64,000 nt of DNA from NCBI GenBank assembly GCA_964036045.1, contig OZ038391.1:42295621-42359620 (forward strand), read 5' to 3'. The notes under the pieces were generated by a model. The model was not told the DNA's origin. It was given only the letters and a program-made list of their open reading frames with translations, and did no database searches. Made by a program: the position numbers and the translations under genes. Of the stretch, positions 32,001 through 44,100 are shown piece by piece; the first letter of the stretch is position 1; each line of letters begins with the position of its first letter. Origin of the DNA: Eutreptiella sp. 'Long Island Sound 2002' (lineage: Eukaryota > Euglenozoa > Euglenophyceae > Eutreptiales > Eutreptiaceae).

Positions 32001-34469
32001 TTCAATGAAGAGGGCAAAACAATGGGGGTTTGCTTGTGTGACACAAATTGGGTGGTTGTGCCTGAGGACGTGAAGTAAAAGTGCTGACGTGTGGTCGGGT
32101 GAGGGGTCAATATGTGTTTGCGCATGGATACCATGGCGCACATGGTGGCCAGTCCGGCGTTGCATGCCATCGGTATTGATGATGGTCGTTGAACACGAAG
32201 GCAACGGGTACTCTGAGAAGACAACAGCAGTGGCACCACCTCAGCGCCCGGTGCATGTATGATGACCCGCACGCCTGGACGACCAGACATGTGGCACCAA
32301 GTCACAGGACAGTAATAGCAGCCACCAAAATACCATCCCGGCCCCAAAATCACGGAAAGACTTGATCATGGACGACCAGAAAATGAAACCGCCAAATTCC
32401 ATGATTCAAAGTTGCAGAAGCAACACCTCGTGTTGTTCCGACCCAAAAGGGCGGGGGGGGGGGGGGGGGCAAACATTCAACTACGGGCCACGAAACAAAA
32501 GTGGCCAGCTGAGTGGGCAGAATCCAAAGCCCACAACTAAAGCGGAGGAGACCGCAGCTTTGGGCCTCTGGGCAGTGAGGAGCACATGAACGACCAATGT
32601 TGGACAATGGGTTGGGGGAGGCAACGAACTATTGCCAATTCGCAAGCAAGGCTTTTGGAACCATAGTACCAGCCATATACAGGGATTCCGTGGCTGGACA
32701 AAGCCCCTGCTTCAGAGGCCGTGAGGTTCGGAGGGTCTGGGGTGATCACAACAACTTGGACCGGGCACCACGGCCAGTGTTGTGCATTGTTTTGGGTTTT
32801 GGAGAGGGTACTTTTCAAAATGGACGAGAACAATACCCTTTTTTGTTGTTGGTGTTGGTGTTGTTGCTTTGTGCGTCCGCTTGTGAAAAACATCGACGCT
32901 TCCCTCCTTTGTGGCGGTACTTTGCGCGGGCCCTTCAAGTGGACCTTGGGTCCTTGGGACAGAACTACCGACCCCCCCTCGTCCGAGATACGCCTGGGTC
33001 CCAAATCAATGGACTCCAGCCTGGAGTGCGAGAACCCATTTGGACTCTTCCATTCTACAAAGCAGAAGCAAGTTTTTCGATGGAAAAGGTACAGACATTC
33101 CCAGTTGCCCGTGACCTGGGTAGCAGGATACTAGGATGGGGAGCAGGCTCATGCGTACTGGCAAGACCGAGAGGGGCTGAACTTAAAAAACCGGTTGGTG
33201 GCGTTTGAGAAAATGGTTAGAAACAGTTGCTGACAGTTACGAAAGCGAGTTTTTAAGGATCCGTGCAGCACGTTTTACAGTGGCCGGAAGGTACCCATAC
33301 AGAGACACAGGGGCACCATGGGACGCACAGCATTTTCAGCGATTCTGGGTTTTCGGACGCAAAGCCACAGAAACGAGATGAATTGCAAGGACGGAGACGT
33401 GGGTTTGGGTGAACAGGCAGGTGGTGTGGCGTGAATAGGGCATCAATGCAATGTGAGAAGGGCGGTGGTCCGATGTGACGCCGGTGAACAGGAGGGTGCT
33501 ACAGTGCAGTGTGATGGTGTGTGTGGGGGGGCGGGGGGGGGGGGCAATGCGGTGAGGTAAAGGGGGTGTTCCATCAAGGCTGGGTGGTTCCCGTGCAGGA
33601 CAAACAGCGCACGGAAACAGGGGGGGGGGGGGCGATGCTGCCATGTGAACAGAGAACAGAGGGCCAGTGTGGTCAGGGGTGGTGGTGCGAACAGCAGTGC
33701 GAGCAATGCCCCGATGGCCCAACACAACAACGCGAAGACGCCCCACGACCACGACCAGCATCGACCGCAGGAGGAGTGGCGACGGTGACGTTGGTGACCC
33801 ACATCATGAGACAGGGCAGTGTCCGTGAGGGACCGAGGTCAGACCAAGAATGCCTTCCAATATGAGGACCCGCCGGGGATCAGTTTGAAGTCGCCCGGGA
33901 CCGGATTGGGTGGGATGGGGGGCTATGCTCTGGGCTACGGACCGGGGCAGGTCTGCGGGACCATCCGGAGGCATCTGCCGCCCCCCAGTGGAGCGCGTGG
34001 GGCGAATCATGGCCCGGCCCAGATGGCCCAACAGCCCTTCAGGCTGCAGTCCATCGCAGGATAACACCGCAGAGCCCCATCGGCTGACGTCGGCGGCAGT
34101 TCCCGTGCCACATCCCTGACACATGGCACTTGAGGCGGCAGAGGTCCGGGATGCCAGAGAGCGACCTGATCCGTCCGCTGTCATGCACCACTACCTCCGC
34201 CGCCCCGGCGGTGCGCCGCCCGTTGATGTCATGGCAGGGGATCGACACCAACGTATGATGGCCTGACCAGCGCTGTGAATCACACGCGATGTGGGGATGC
34301 CCCTGGACTTGTGACAAGATAAAGGGCGCAAGGAAGGGGGGGGGGGGGGGCATCCACAGACATTGGAAAAGTGGAACATCCGCAGGCTGGATCGTGCACC
34401 GCGCGCTTGTCTTTGCCTGTGTGATTTGCCAAGAGAGTCGCGCAGGCCCAGGGATCGGGTGCCGACTCC

Positions 34470-35117
34470 TCAGAGACTGCTCTGGCCCTGCGACCCCAGG
34501 TCCGGGTCGGTGGACACGGACTGAGTGGAGGAGCGCGACGCCCTTCGGAGGGACTCGCCGTCCACCATCGTAGAGACCGTCCCCGGCCGCTTGAGCCCGC
34601 TGATCAGCGGCAAGTTCACCAGCTCCGACGGGTCGATGTTGCTGCTGATGGACATGCGGGGGAGCGAGTTCGGCGGGGCGGGGGTCGGCGATGCGGCGCG
34701 GGCCCCGGCGCGCGAGCCGCGCGGCGCCCGCCCGGCGACTCCGAGGTGCGGCATTGCGGAGGTGGGGGGCGGCGCCGGGGACGACGGGATCGCGGCGCCG
34801 GTCATGCTCCAGAGCGGCGATGTGACCTCCGCCTCGGGCAGCACGCCCTTCTTGACGATGCCGCGGCGCCGGCGATTGGATCGAGTTGAGCGCGGGGCGA
34901 CGGGGCTGACAGTCTTTGTGACGGCGGGCGGCATGGGGACAGGAGTGTGGCCCGGGAGGGCCTTGGGGGAGCCCAACGCGGAGCACGGCGTGTGGATGTG
35001 CTTGGGGCTGTGTGGGAGGGCTCGGGGGGATGCGTGGCGCGGCGACTGCACCTGCGGCCGAGCGCCGTGCCCGGCGGCCGGGCTCATGTACGCGCCGCTC
35101 TCTAACCCAAACGGCCC
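34470..35117 (-). CDS. WD40 gene, last supported exon, disordered tail
   Basis: After cttcggcag, the exon encodes 215 residues: GPFGLESGAYMSPAAGHG, basic SP-rich stretches (RSTRSNRRRRGIVKKG), NIDPSELVNLPLISGLKRPG and a Ser-rich end. TGA is at 34470. GC-rich and strongly biased to G/C at third positions. An optional exon between 35312 and 35422 (ending LWMGQ|gtacgc, phase 0) could intervene. A downstream exon starting at 34305 is discussed in the findings. Confidence 0.75.
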   Translation of the reverse strand, partial: GPFGLESGAYMSPAAGHGARPQVQSPRHASPRALPHSPKHIHTPCSALGSPKALPGHTPVPMPPAVTKTVSPVAPRSTRSNRRRRGIVKKGVLPEAEVTSPLWSMTGAAIPSSPAPPPTSAMPHLGVAGRAPRGSRAGARAASPTPAPPNSLPRMSISSNIDPSELVNLPLISGLKRPGTVSTMVDGESLRRASRSSTQSVSTDPDLGSQGQSSL

Positions 35118-38100
35118 CTGCCGAAGAACAGCAGAAGTGAGAGAGGGAGGGAGGGAGGGAGGGCTTTGGAGTTGGAGCATCGCCACTGCCTGCCCAATGA
35201 CTGTCCTTGGGGCTGTCACGGCTGCTCATAAGATCATCACGTTTGTATCACGTCTGCCCCGCCTGCTTTCAGGGGACGGGACGCGGGGACGTGTTGCGGC
35301 AGTGGCGTACCTGCCCCATCCAGAGAGCAGCTTCCCCAGCCTGGGCCCCCGCTTTGCGTGTTCCGGGGATGCAGGCCCACCTCAGCCCATCCGACTCAGC
35401 GGCGGGGGGCACCCCCTCTTGAATTGGATGACGTGGCCCCCTTGCAAAATGGGGTGCGGCTCAGATTTGCGGCGTCCTTTCCAAACGGATCCTGTGGCGG
35501 AGGCCAATCGCTATTCCGCGCATTTGTGATGGATGGCAAGGGGTAGCAGATGCCCGGTACGTCATTGGGCCGGGCAGCCCGGGGCGGGGGGTGGGGGGTG
35601 GGGGCGTGGAGTTGGGCCTGGGCCGAACGCCTTCTGCACGGCACCACGCCTAACCTGCCCCCATTTCCAAGCACCGGCAAAGTGCATGGCGGCACTGCCA
35701 GAGCGCCGTCTGCCGTGGTCCCTGTGCCTGGACAAGCCCGGCGCGGTGCGGCACACACGCAGGCGCACCAGTCGTGACAGTGCAGAACAGGAATGGGGGG
35801 GGGGGGGGCTGGAATGCAGTTGAGACAACAACCACAGAAAACGGCAATTATCAGGTCGGCAGTCACAAAACTCTTTGAGAAGGCACAGCACAAACCGATT
35901 CAGCAGATTTGCACATACCTGTGCTTCTCTCCAAACCACCGGCAGCATCGCCAAATACCATGGCAGAAAAGCGCACCCGTTGGACATGGAGCAGGGGTTG
36001 GGGTAATGATGACAAGATGTGACCTTCAGTGTCCCAATCCATCCCCCCCCCAAAAAAGATGCCCCAACAGACCCCTTTACAGGACACGGCGGTAGAGACA
36101 TACCGGTACAGCGACCAAGACAGATCGGCATTTGTTCCTCGAAAAATTCGGACACCCGACTTGTTCTTTGGAGACCCCTGGGGTTGGGGTCGGTGGTCAG
36201 TTGGGGCTCTTCATCAGCGCCGCCCGACTGACCCACCCACCAATGCCGGGCTTTAAAATGAAATTTCACTGGAGGGGCCCGAGGCTTAAGGCTCAACCTT
36301 GGCACACCCTTTTTCGCACCTGAGCCAACCCCCTCGATCACGAGGTTTTTTTTTGTTTTGGTTTGTGTTTTGCACAGTGTCTGCTGCACGGCATGCCCGA
36401 ACGCTCCAACGTTCCTCCTTTTTGCGCCTCCCTCCCTCCCTCCCTCCCTCTGGCTGGCCACCTCTAGCTTGAAACTTGCCTATTACGCATCTTGTCCTGA
36501 AAGGCAGGGGGGGGGGGGGGGTTGCAGTAACACCACCTGGAAACAGTACGTGATCAGAGCTTTGAGTCTATGTCGCTGTCTGTAGCCGTCCAAGCCGTGA
36601 GCCATCGACCCGGGGGCCCCATTCCACGACCCCCTCCCTCCCTCCCTCCCTCCCTCCCTCCCTCCCTCCCTCCCTCCCTCCTGTCTGCCTCCCGACAAAG
36701 GGCGCTGTTTCACGGGGAAATCGAAACGCAGTAAAATTAGGTTCCACCACAACCCCACGAAAGCGTCCGGCAACCAGACTGCTGTCAAATGGCGGCCAAA
36801 TCGCGGTGTCGGCCATACGACTGCAGCTACTAGCCGGATGCGGATCGCCAATTCCCTTGTCACCCGGCCAATCAGGGTGGTCTTCACAAGAAGACAGAAG
36901 AAGAACCCCCAACAGGTGGTGGAGCGAAAGACCTGAAGGTACCACGGGGACCCGACGGTGAACGTCTCAGCGACCGGAGCCGAATGCGACAAATCCGCAA
37001 CTTCGACCATCAGGTCCACTGGCGCGCGGCTGGGCCGTCGGCGGCTCGGAGACGATGCCGGAGGTGGGTCATCCGGCTTCAAGAGCTTCAGCGCATCGGC
37101 GGCGCTCAGGCCGTAGTCCTCTTTCATCGGCAAGTCGCGCTTCAAGAACGTTTTCTCATTTGCGATGTCCCATGCTGTCGGCTGCCCAAGAAACCCCACA
37201 TTCACCCCTGAAGAACAGCAACACACAGGAGCACTGCGAGCAAGCCCAGGTCGTTACACAGCGTGCATACACGACCACATTCAGCAGGTGCACGACTACA
37301 AACTTTGCAGGAGACAAATGCATATTTAGCATCTTTTTGCTTGCTGCACACCACCACCAAAACGCCACCGCACTGGTACGCACGGCGTCTCACCCCACCA
37401 CACCACACCCACCCACCCACCCACCCAATCCTGTGGTACCGCACTGCACGGCCCTGTGCCCCCATACACCGCCGGGCTGGGGCTTGCGGAGGGTTGCCCC
37501 TGTCCGTCCTCTTAGCCCGTTAGCTCGGCGGGACGGGCATCCTCCGGCACTTGGTGGGGGGGAGGGCGGTGCGGGGCCGTACGCGGCTCCCACTCCAGTC
37601 TCCGTCGGGGCTCCTGGGCGCCGTAGTGGAGGCGGCGGGCCGGGTCCAGGCTCAGGGACCTGCATCTCCGCCTATCCTTCCCCCTTTGTTGCGGGGGGGG
37701 GGGGGGTGCATGGTGGCTGGGGTACGCGGGGGGTCGTGGCCGCGGGGTCCCGGCGGCGGGCGTGGGGCGGATCCTCGCCGTATGGGCGGTGGCCTGTGCC
37801 TGGGTGCTTGGCGTCGTACCTCACCGGCGGGGGGCTTACTTGATGGCCCGGGTGGCGATTGGGGCGGGGGTCCGCTATGATGTCCCGGCGGTCGAAGCCT
37901 TCGTAAGCCCGGGCCCGCTGGCCATCGGGGTCGTCCCGGGGTGGTGGGGGTCCGCGGTAATCGCTCCTCGGGCGCATCGTAGTAGTCCCCCCGGGCAGGG
38001 GGAGGCGGTGAGAGTCCGGTGACTCCACAACGGACGGGAGTCCCGGCTGGAGTGCCCCCGTAGCGGGGCCTTCCGCTGCCACGGCGTGGCCATGGCGGGC

Positions 38101-41100
38101 GGGCTGTTGGGCCGGCTGTGTTACAGCCTCTGGGGCAGCGCGGGGCTATCCACCGCAGGGCAGCAGTCCAGGCCCGCCAGTTGGCGCTGTAGGTATGCCT
38201 GATGTTGTGGCGCCAGAGGGGGCAGGGGGGGGGGAGTCCGTAGCGCGACTCGTTGAGGTAGTAAGTGGGGTGGGCCGGCTGCGTGGTGGGCTCTAGCAGC
38301 GGCTGGTAGGCCGTATGCGGGTATATGCGTACCGGGGCGCTGCGGTGTGGTGTGGTGCGGTGCGGTGTGGTTGGGTGGGGTGGGGTGGGGTGGGGTGGGG
38401 ACAAGTGGGGTGGGGTGGGTCCTGGGACGCTGAGGTGTGGTGCCGTGTGGCGAGAGCAGAAACCTTCAAACGTGAAGATCTTGCACATGCCGTCGGTGCT
38501 GCCAGTCAGGACGCAGCTGTATTTCTCTATGAATGCCAATGCCGAGATAGGCCCCTCATGCGCGCGGAAGCGCGCCAGCAACCGGATCATTCCTGGCTCC
38601 ACCGCCCAGCACTCATCCGGGATCGCTGCAAGGGAGTAGACGGTTGCGATCCCCTGCTCGTCCCCACTGGCGAGCGCCATCCCAGCATTGTTCACAATGA
38701 CCGACGTCAGCCCTTGGTCTGCACTCTCAGTGAAACTGTAGCATAGGCGGCGCTCCCGGTGGTTCCACACCTGCGGGCGAATGCATGAGAATGGGTTTTG
38801 GTAGCGGCACGAGCTTTGGTGTATGCATGGGCATTGGCCTAAGCACAGACACAAGCAAAGGCACAGGCACAGGCACAGGCACGGTGAGCAGAAGCATAAG
38901 CACAGAACGAAATCGGCCAGGACATACGCATGCGCACATGTACACAGGCATGGGCATGGGCATGGGCATGGGCGGAGACGCCTGCTGCTGGCTGATTGCA
39001 GCTGCTAACAAGCAGCAGCAGCTGATTGCAAGCAGGAGCAGGCAGCATCGTCATGAAGCAAGCCATGCGCAACCTTTGGCAGCAAGCGGCGGCAGTACTG
39101 TCTGCTAGCGCTGATAAAACCTTGTTTATTATGAGAGAATTAAATGGGTTGGCATTGGGGAAGGATAGGACAACAAAGCAAAGGCAGACCTGAATGTGGC
39201 CGTCGGAGCGACCAGCGAACAGGATGGAGGGCATCCGCTCCACGTGCACCACACTCTCCACTGTGACCATCCCGATTGCGCTGGCCAGCTCGCCTACGAC
39301 GCTGCACATCACCACGTTGAACAGCACAATCAAGCCCCCATCAATGGCATAGGCGACCACAGAAGGCGCACAGACTGTCATGCAGGTAATGGCGTGCTCG
39401 TTGTAGCAGTGCGACTTCACCATCTTGCACTGGAAGACGACACATATGATTGGGGGGGGGGGGGGACGAGGTTGCAGTCATTCCCTCCCCTTGTACAGAC
39501 AAGAGGGTGCGTGACTTCCTGTCAACTTCTTACCCGCCAACCCTCTCACGAAGCTCCCCTTCCGCCCATGCGCTGGTGCAAGTGGTCTCAATACTGATAT
39601 TGAAAAAAGTTCTTCTACCTTCGGCAAGGCAACTTGAACAGGTCTCCTGGGCCCCAGCCTGGCCACAGTTCTTCAATGATCAGCAAAACAAATAATACAC
39701 CTTTGGGTTCAAGAAATTTCAATTTTGACCAAACTCAAAACCTACCGGGGAGGGAAAATCAGGAACGTGCCAAATTTGAAGTGGGGAAATATGGTGCGGA
39801 GAAGATTTGGCACCAACTCTTGAATTCCGCTGCAAAATTTGGTACAAAATAAATTCACAGATTGTGGCACAAGAACAGGCATAGACCGTCAATGGTGGTT
39901 ATTATTTCCTATGGGTCTTTGGTTCGTTGCTGTTACTTCTTGGAGGCTTCTGGATGCTTGCTGATAGTTCCTAGATGCTTGTTGTCATGTCCTGGAGGCT
40001 TCTGGATGCTTGCTGTTATTTCCAGGAGGTTTCAGGATGCTTGTTGTGATTTCTGGGAGGCTCTGCATACTTGCTGTTATTTCATGCAACATGGCATTGC
40101 ACAAGTGTGGCACTTTTTGCAGTGATGGGCCTTGTGTGTCGTTGCAAAAATGTAACCTGGTGGAACCCCTGCAACCCCTATAAGCAAAGGCTCCTGCAGA
40201 CATATTGCAGAGGCTCCAACTAGCCTTCCAAAAGATCAGTGAAAACAATGGCCTAAGTTGGAACACTTTTGTTGTGCCAAATTATGCCACATGGTAATGA
40301 CGTGGCTCAAAATGAAGATGTTGTCAATCAATTGGTATATGTGCTGTTTTGTTTTAGTTTTGCTTCATTTTTGGTCGCTGAGTCACTCATCGTTCTAGCA
40401 ACTGCGGTTCATTGTTGCTCGTTTAGTCAACTATTTTTTCTATTAAACACCTACAGCTCTCCGCGCTAAGGTTTTCCGTCCCACTTCTTCTGTCTATAGA
40501 TAGAGCAACACTTTTTTATCACTCAAGTTTAAACATTACAATTTTGGACTCTGCATGTTCGAATCCATTTAGTGTTTATCATTGTCGGCTAATTTTACGA
40601 GATATTGGCGAATTTTGGGCTGAAATGCCCGTGGCGCCAAAGGTCGCGTTCGAAGCCATTGGCGATTTAAGCCTTGAACTAAGACAATATGGACTTCCAT
40701 GTGAGACGTCGCGCGTGCCAGCGCAAAGAAAAAATTAAAAACCAGGAAAAAGACGCAGAACCAGCAAAAATAAACCAAAAAATTGTTGTTTCCGACCTCA
40801 GAAACCCCCCAAAAATTTTTGAGCTGCTGTTTGGCGAGGTCGGCAAACATAGTACACCCACAGTGAACCACGAACAAAAGAGCCACAACAACAGCGAAGT
40901 TGAGCGTTCCTAATTTTCCCCTCCCCGGTATGCAGAGAGGTGTCAGGTTTTAGACCCTCAGCTGTAGGCACTCCATGCAAAGGAAGCATGAATCAACCTC
41001 TGCAGCTGCTTTTTTTTTGTGGTCAGGATTAGAGAAAATCCAAATTCAAAAAAATTGATCTCTCAGGCCCCAAACCTAAATGGAGGTCCGGCTTCAAATC

Positions 41101-44100
41101 CTGATGCAGCCCCCCCTCCCCCATGCCGCCACTTCCTGGCAGTCAAAATAGATGAACACCATGCAAATGGGGCACGCAGTGGGAGGGGTGTAAAACAAGC
41201 CTTACAAGTGTTTTTCTACCATTTTGGTGGGCAAGCCCTCAAAATAAAACGTTTTGAAAATTCTATTGCCTTCGGCAGTGCACCTCGAAGAGAGGTTGAC
41301 AGTCAGCCAATCAGTCCCTGAGCCAGCAAGCAGGCAGTCAGACAGATACACACAGTTTGGGTTTTTTGTCAGTGGCAGATGCGGCCCCGAGCAGCAGGGA
41401 GGCCCTTCGGCGCAATCCACGTAGTGGCCGAGTGGTAACGCAGCCGACTGGCATCCGTGTGGGCGTCGGTTCGCACCCTACTCTACCCACTCTGGCGCCG
41501 CCGCCGGCGGCCGCGCTAAAAGGAAGCAGACCGGGGTTCGAACAGACGCCTGCACATCTGGTATCGGCTGCGTTACCATTGGACCGCTGACCGTGTTACC
41601 AGCACTCTGCGTCCCCACTGCTTGTAGACTATTAAGCAAAAACTTTTGACCCCCCCCCCCATCCCCCACCCACCCCCCCCCACCCACCCCCCCCACCCCC
41701 CCTCAAAAAAGTGATATCCAGTTTTAGGGGGTAGAGGCCTCAAAATCAAAAAATCCATTGGGGGATGCTGTTATTGGGCAAAATAATGATTTTACAAGGG
41801 GTTGGACATCCAATATCATGCCTTGGGGTATGCTACGCGAATGACCCCAAAAAAGGGGGGTATATGACGCCCGCGCCTGCGCTTGATCTAACAACCTCTC
41901 TTCGAGGTGATTTCGATATCTAACCACCCAGACGTAGAGGACAATTGGTTGGCCTAGGTCCGACTGAGGCCCAGGGCAACGTTTTCTTCTGTGTGGAACC
42001 CTGACCCACGGCAGGGTCCCAAATCCCATTTCCAGGTATTCCCGATTGGCTCTCCAATGGGCCCCCCCGGTAAGGACTTGGACGTTTTCAGCCCAGCATC
42101 ATATACAACCCTATGGAGGACCATGCCGCACCAAGTAGTTCCCTTTGGTGGTGCCAAAGAGGTCTCCAAACAGGCTGTCTTGGGGTGTTTGCACACAAAA
42201 TCACTGTTTGCAACATTTGTCTGAAGAGAATCAGGGCCAAAATCATGGCAGCAGTCGTGAGCTGCACCTGGGTCTTTGTGATGGGCTGGAGTGGTGATAT
42301 TATGACAGTACACCTATAATATGACGCAAAAGGACATTTCTTTTTCCAGCCTCTAGCCCCGTCTAGGGGCTTGTTCAAAAGCACCGAAATCATCGTTTGC
42401 ACTGAAACCACCGCAGTTTTCAGAACCAAAGCGAAAATATCGAAACCTCCAAGATAGGTTGTTAAAACCACCCATGAAAGTAAATGAAACTTGTAAAATC
42501 CTGTGTTACACTCGTTTTCGCTTTCATTTTAGCAAATTTGACCCTCTGGCCACAAGGGCGGGGGGGGGTTGACTGGGGTTTGAACCTGGAACCTACAGCC
42601 CCATCTACAACCACAGCGAGGTGATTCTAGGGGGGGGGGGGGTCGAGTTCCCCACCCATATTGTGATGCGTGGATGCGCCACGCATAGAGTAGTGGCCTC
42701 AGGCTAAGCACATGGGAACAGCCACGAGAAAGATTGGCTTGTCAAGGGCCAGGCCCAACCCAAAAGAGGGGACCTGTTTCCGGCATGAGGCGGGCCAAGA
42801 TTGAAAAAAGATTTGGGTGCAAAGTTTTTTCCTCAGGTAATATGTCGCTCTGCCTTTGGCCTAACAACCACTTCAAGGTGATTTCTATCGCCTACTATGA
42901 CCTACTATCAAGTGCTACAGCAAACCTCCACTGGTTTCTGGTGGCATTCCCAAAGATTGAGGTCGTCGCCTCCTTCCTGTGGCATGACCACTGGAGGTGT
43001 GGGCGGCTTCAAATGCTCCCTTTGCTACTTGATTTCTCGGTGCTGCTGCACTCTGTCTGTGAATGGCTGACCCTTGGGGCCGGTTTGCGGCACTCAGACT
43101 GAGGAAACAGCCCTCGGAGCCCCTTTTACCGGGCTACCACCCCACATTTTGGGGGCCTCCGAGCGCCCCCCCTACCCCAAGTGTTCAGCAGCCGCACTTT
43201 CGGAATGGCATTCCAAAGAAACGTTGCTGGACACAGCAGTTGTTCTAATCCAGGCACCTAATCGGGGAATGCACAGACGACTGCTATGCACCAATCGGCA
43301 TGTACATTATGTGATGGCTTCCTCCGGCAGGGTCTTGCTTCAGCTGCGGATCTAAAACGCCCTTGTGGCACGCCATGCGACGACTTTCCAACAGCTTGAG
43401 GCCTCCAGCAACTGCGGGGCAACCTCCAGCCGCCACATGGACATATGGTTCAGATGTTCGGCAAAAAAAGCTCAACAATTGGCGGAAATATTTCAAACAA
43501 CTCGGCACTTCGAAGCATTTTCTCTATGGCTAATATTTGCCTCCCTCCCAGTATTTTGCTGGCATAGCACCAGTCACCATCCGCTGGGATGGGGCAGTTT
43601 CCATTGCGTCCCCCTGTTTTGTAGCTGGACGGCAACTGCCAGGCAATGGGCAAACGCTTCAGGCACCGAGGGAGATGACATGGATGAGTCCCGAGGGTCT
43701 ACACATCCTGGGCCCTCACTGAGGCACCGGCCCTGGGAGCCCCCTTTCATTACCTTAGAGAGGGGAGGTCTGGGGAAAAGCGGCTCCCCTCCTCAGGCCT
43801 GCACTTCACGGAGGTACAGCCCCCGGCCCTTTCACATCAGCATTGATTGTGCTACCCCCTGACCTCCAGCTCGTCCGAAGCGTCACCCGCCCCGGAGCCC
43901 GCGTGGGGAAGGGGCGTTGGGGGAAGAGGCGCGATGGACCGGCGGGTTAGATGACCTGGAAGGTGTTGTCCTCAAACAGCCCCACTTGATTGGCGCAGGC
44001 CGTCGCGATGTACCGCACCGCCTGCGCGGAGTTCACGACATGCAGGGCATGCACGATCTCTTGTGGCTGCTGCGGGAACTCACGGAGCAGCTGCCCATTG

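Larger units (their letters stand above)
24037..34469. other. Intergenic sequence, repeat-rich
   Basis: About 10.4 kb without a host gene that I can support. It holds the second TIR element (26753-27326), a B-box-like frame (27825-28226), a possible third TIR-element end (28976), several G-runs (24255-24272, 25580, 32453-32469, 33620), and many short open frames lacking known motifs. The GC-rich stretch 33.8-34.47 kb may hold a further 3' exon of the WD40 gene. Confidence 0.5.

Noticed and set aside
34525-35529. Plus-strand 334-codon open frame
   Set aside because: It is antisense to the last WD40 exon, whose frame, phase and splice sites fit the gene; the GC-rich composition opens frames on both strands.
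37652-38854. Minus-strand 400-codon open frame as one exon
   Set aside because: Only 38464-38770 matches WD40 sequence. The rest is intron read-through rich in Pro/His/Thr repeats.
41424-41595. Functional tRNA genes
   Set aside because: A- and B-box matches are good, but acceptor and anticodon stems do not pair. Treated as SINE heads.
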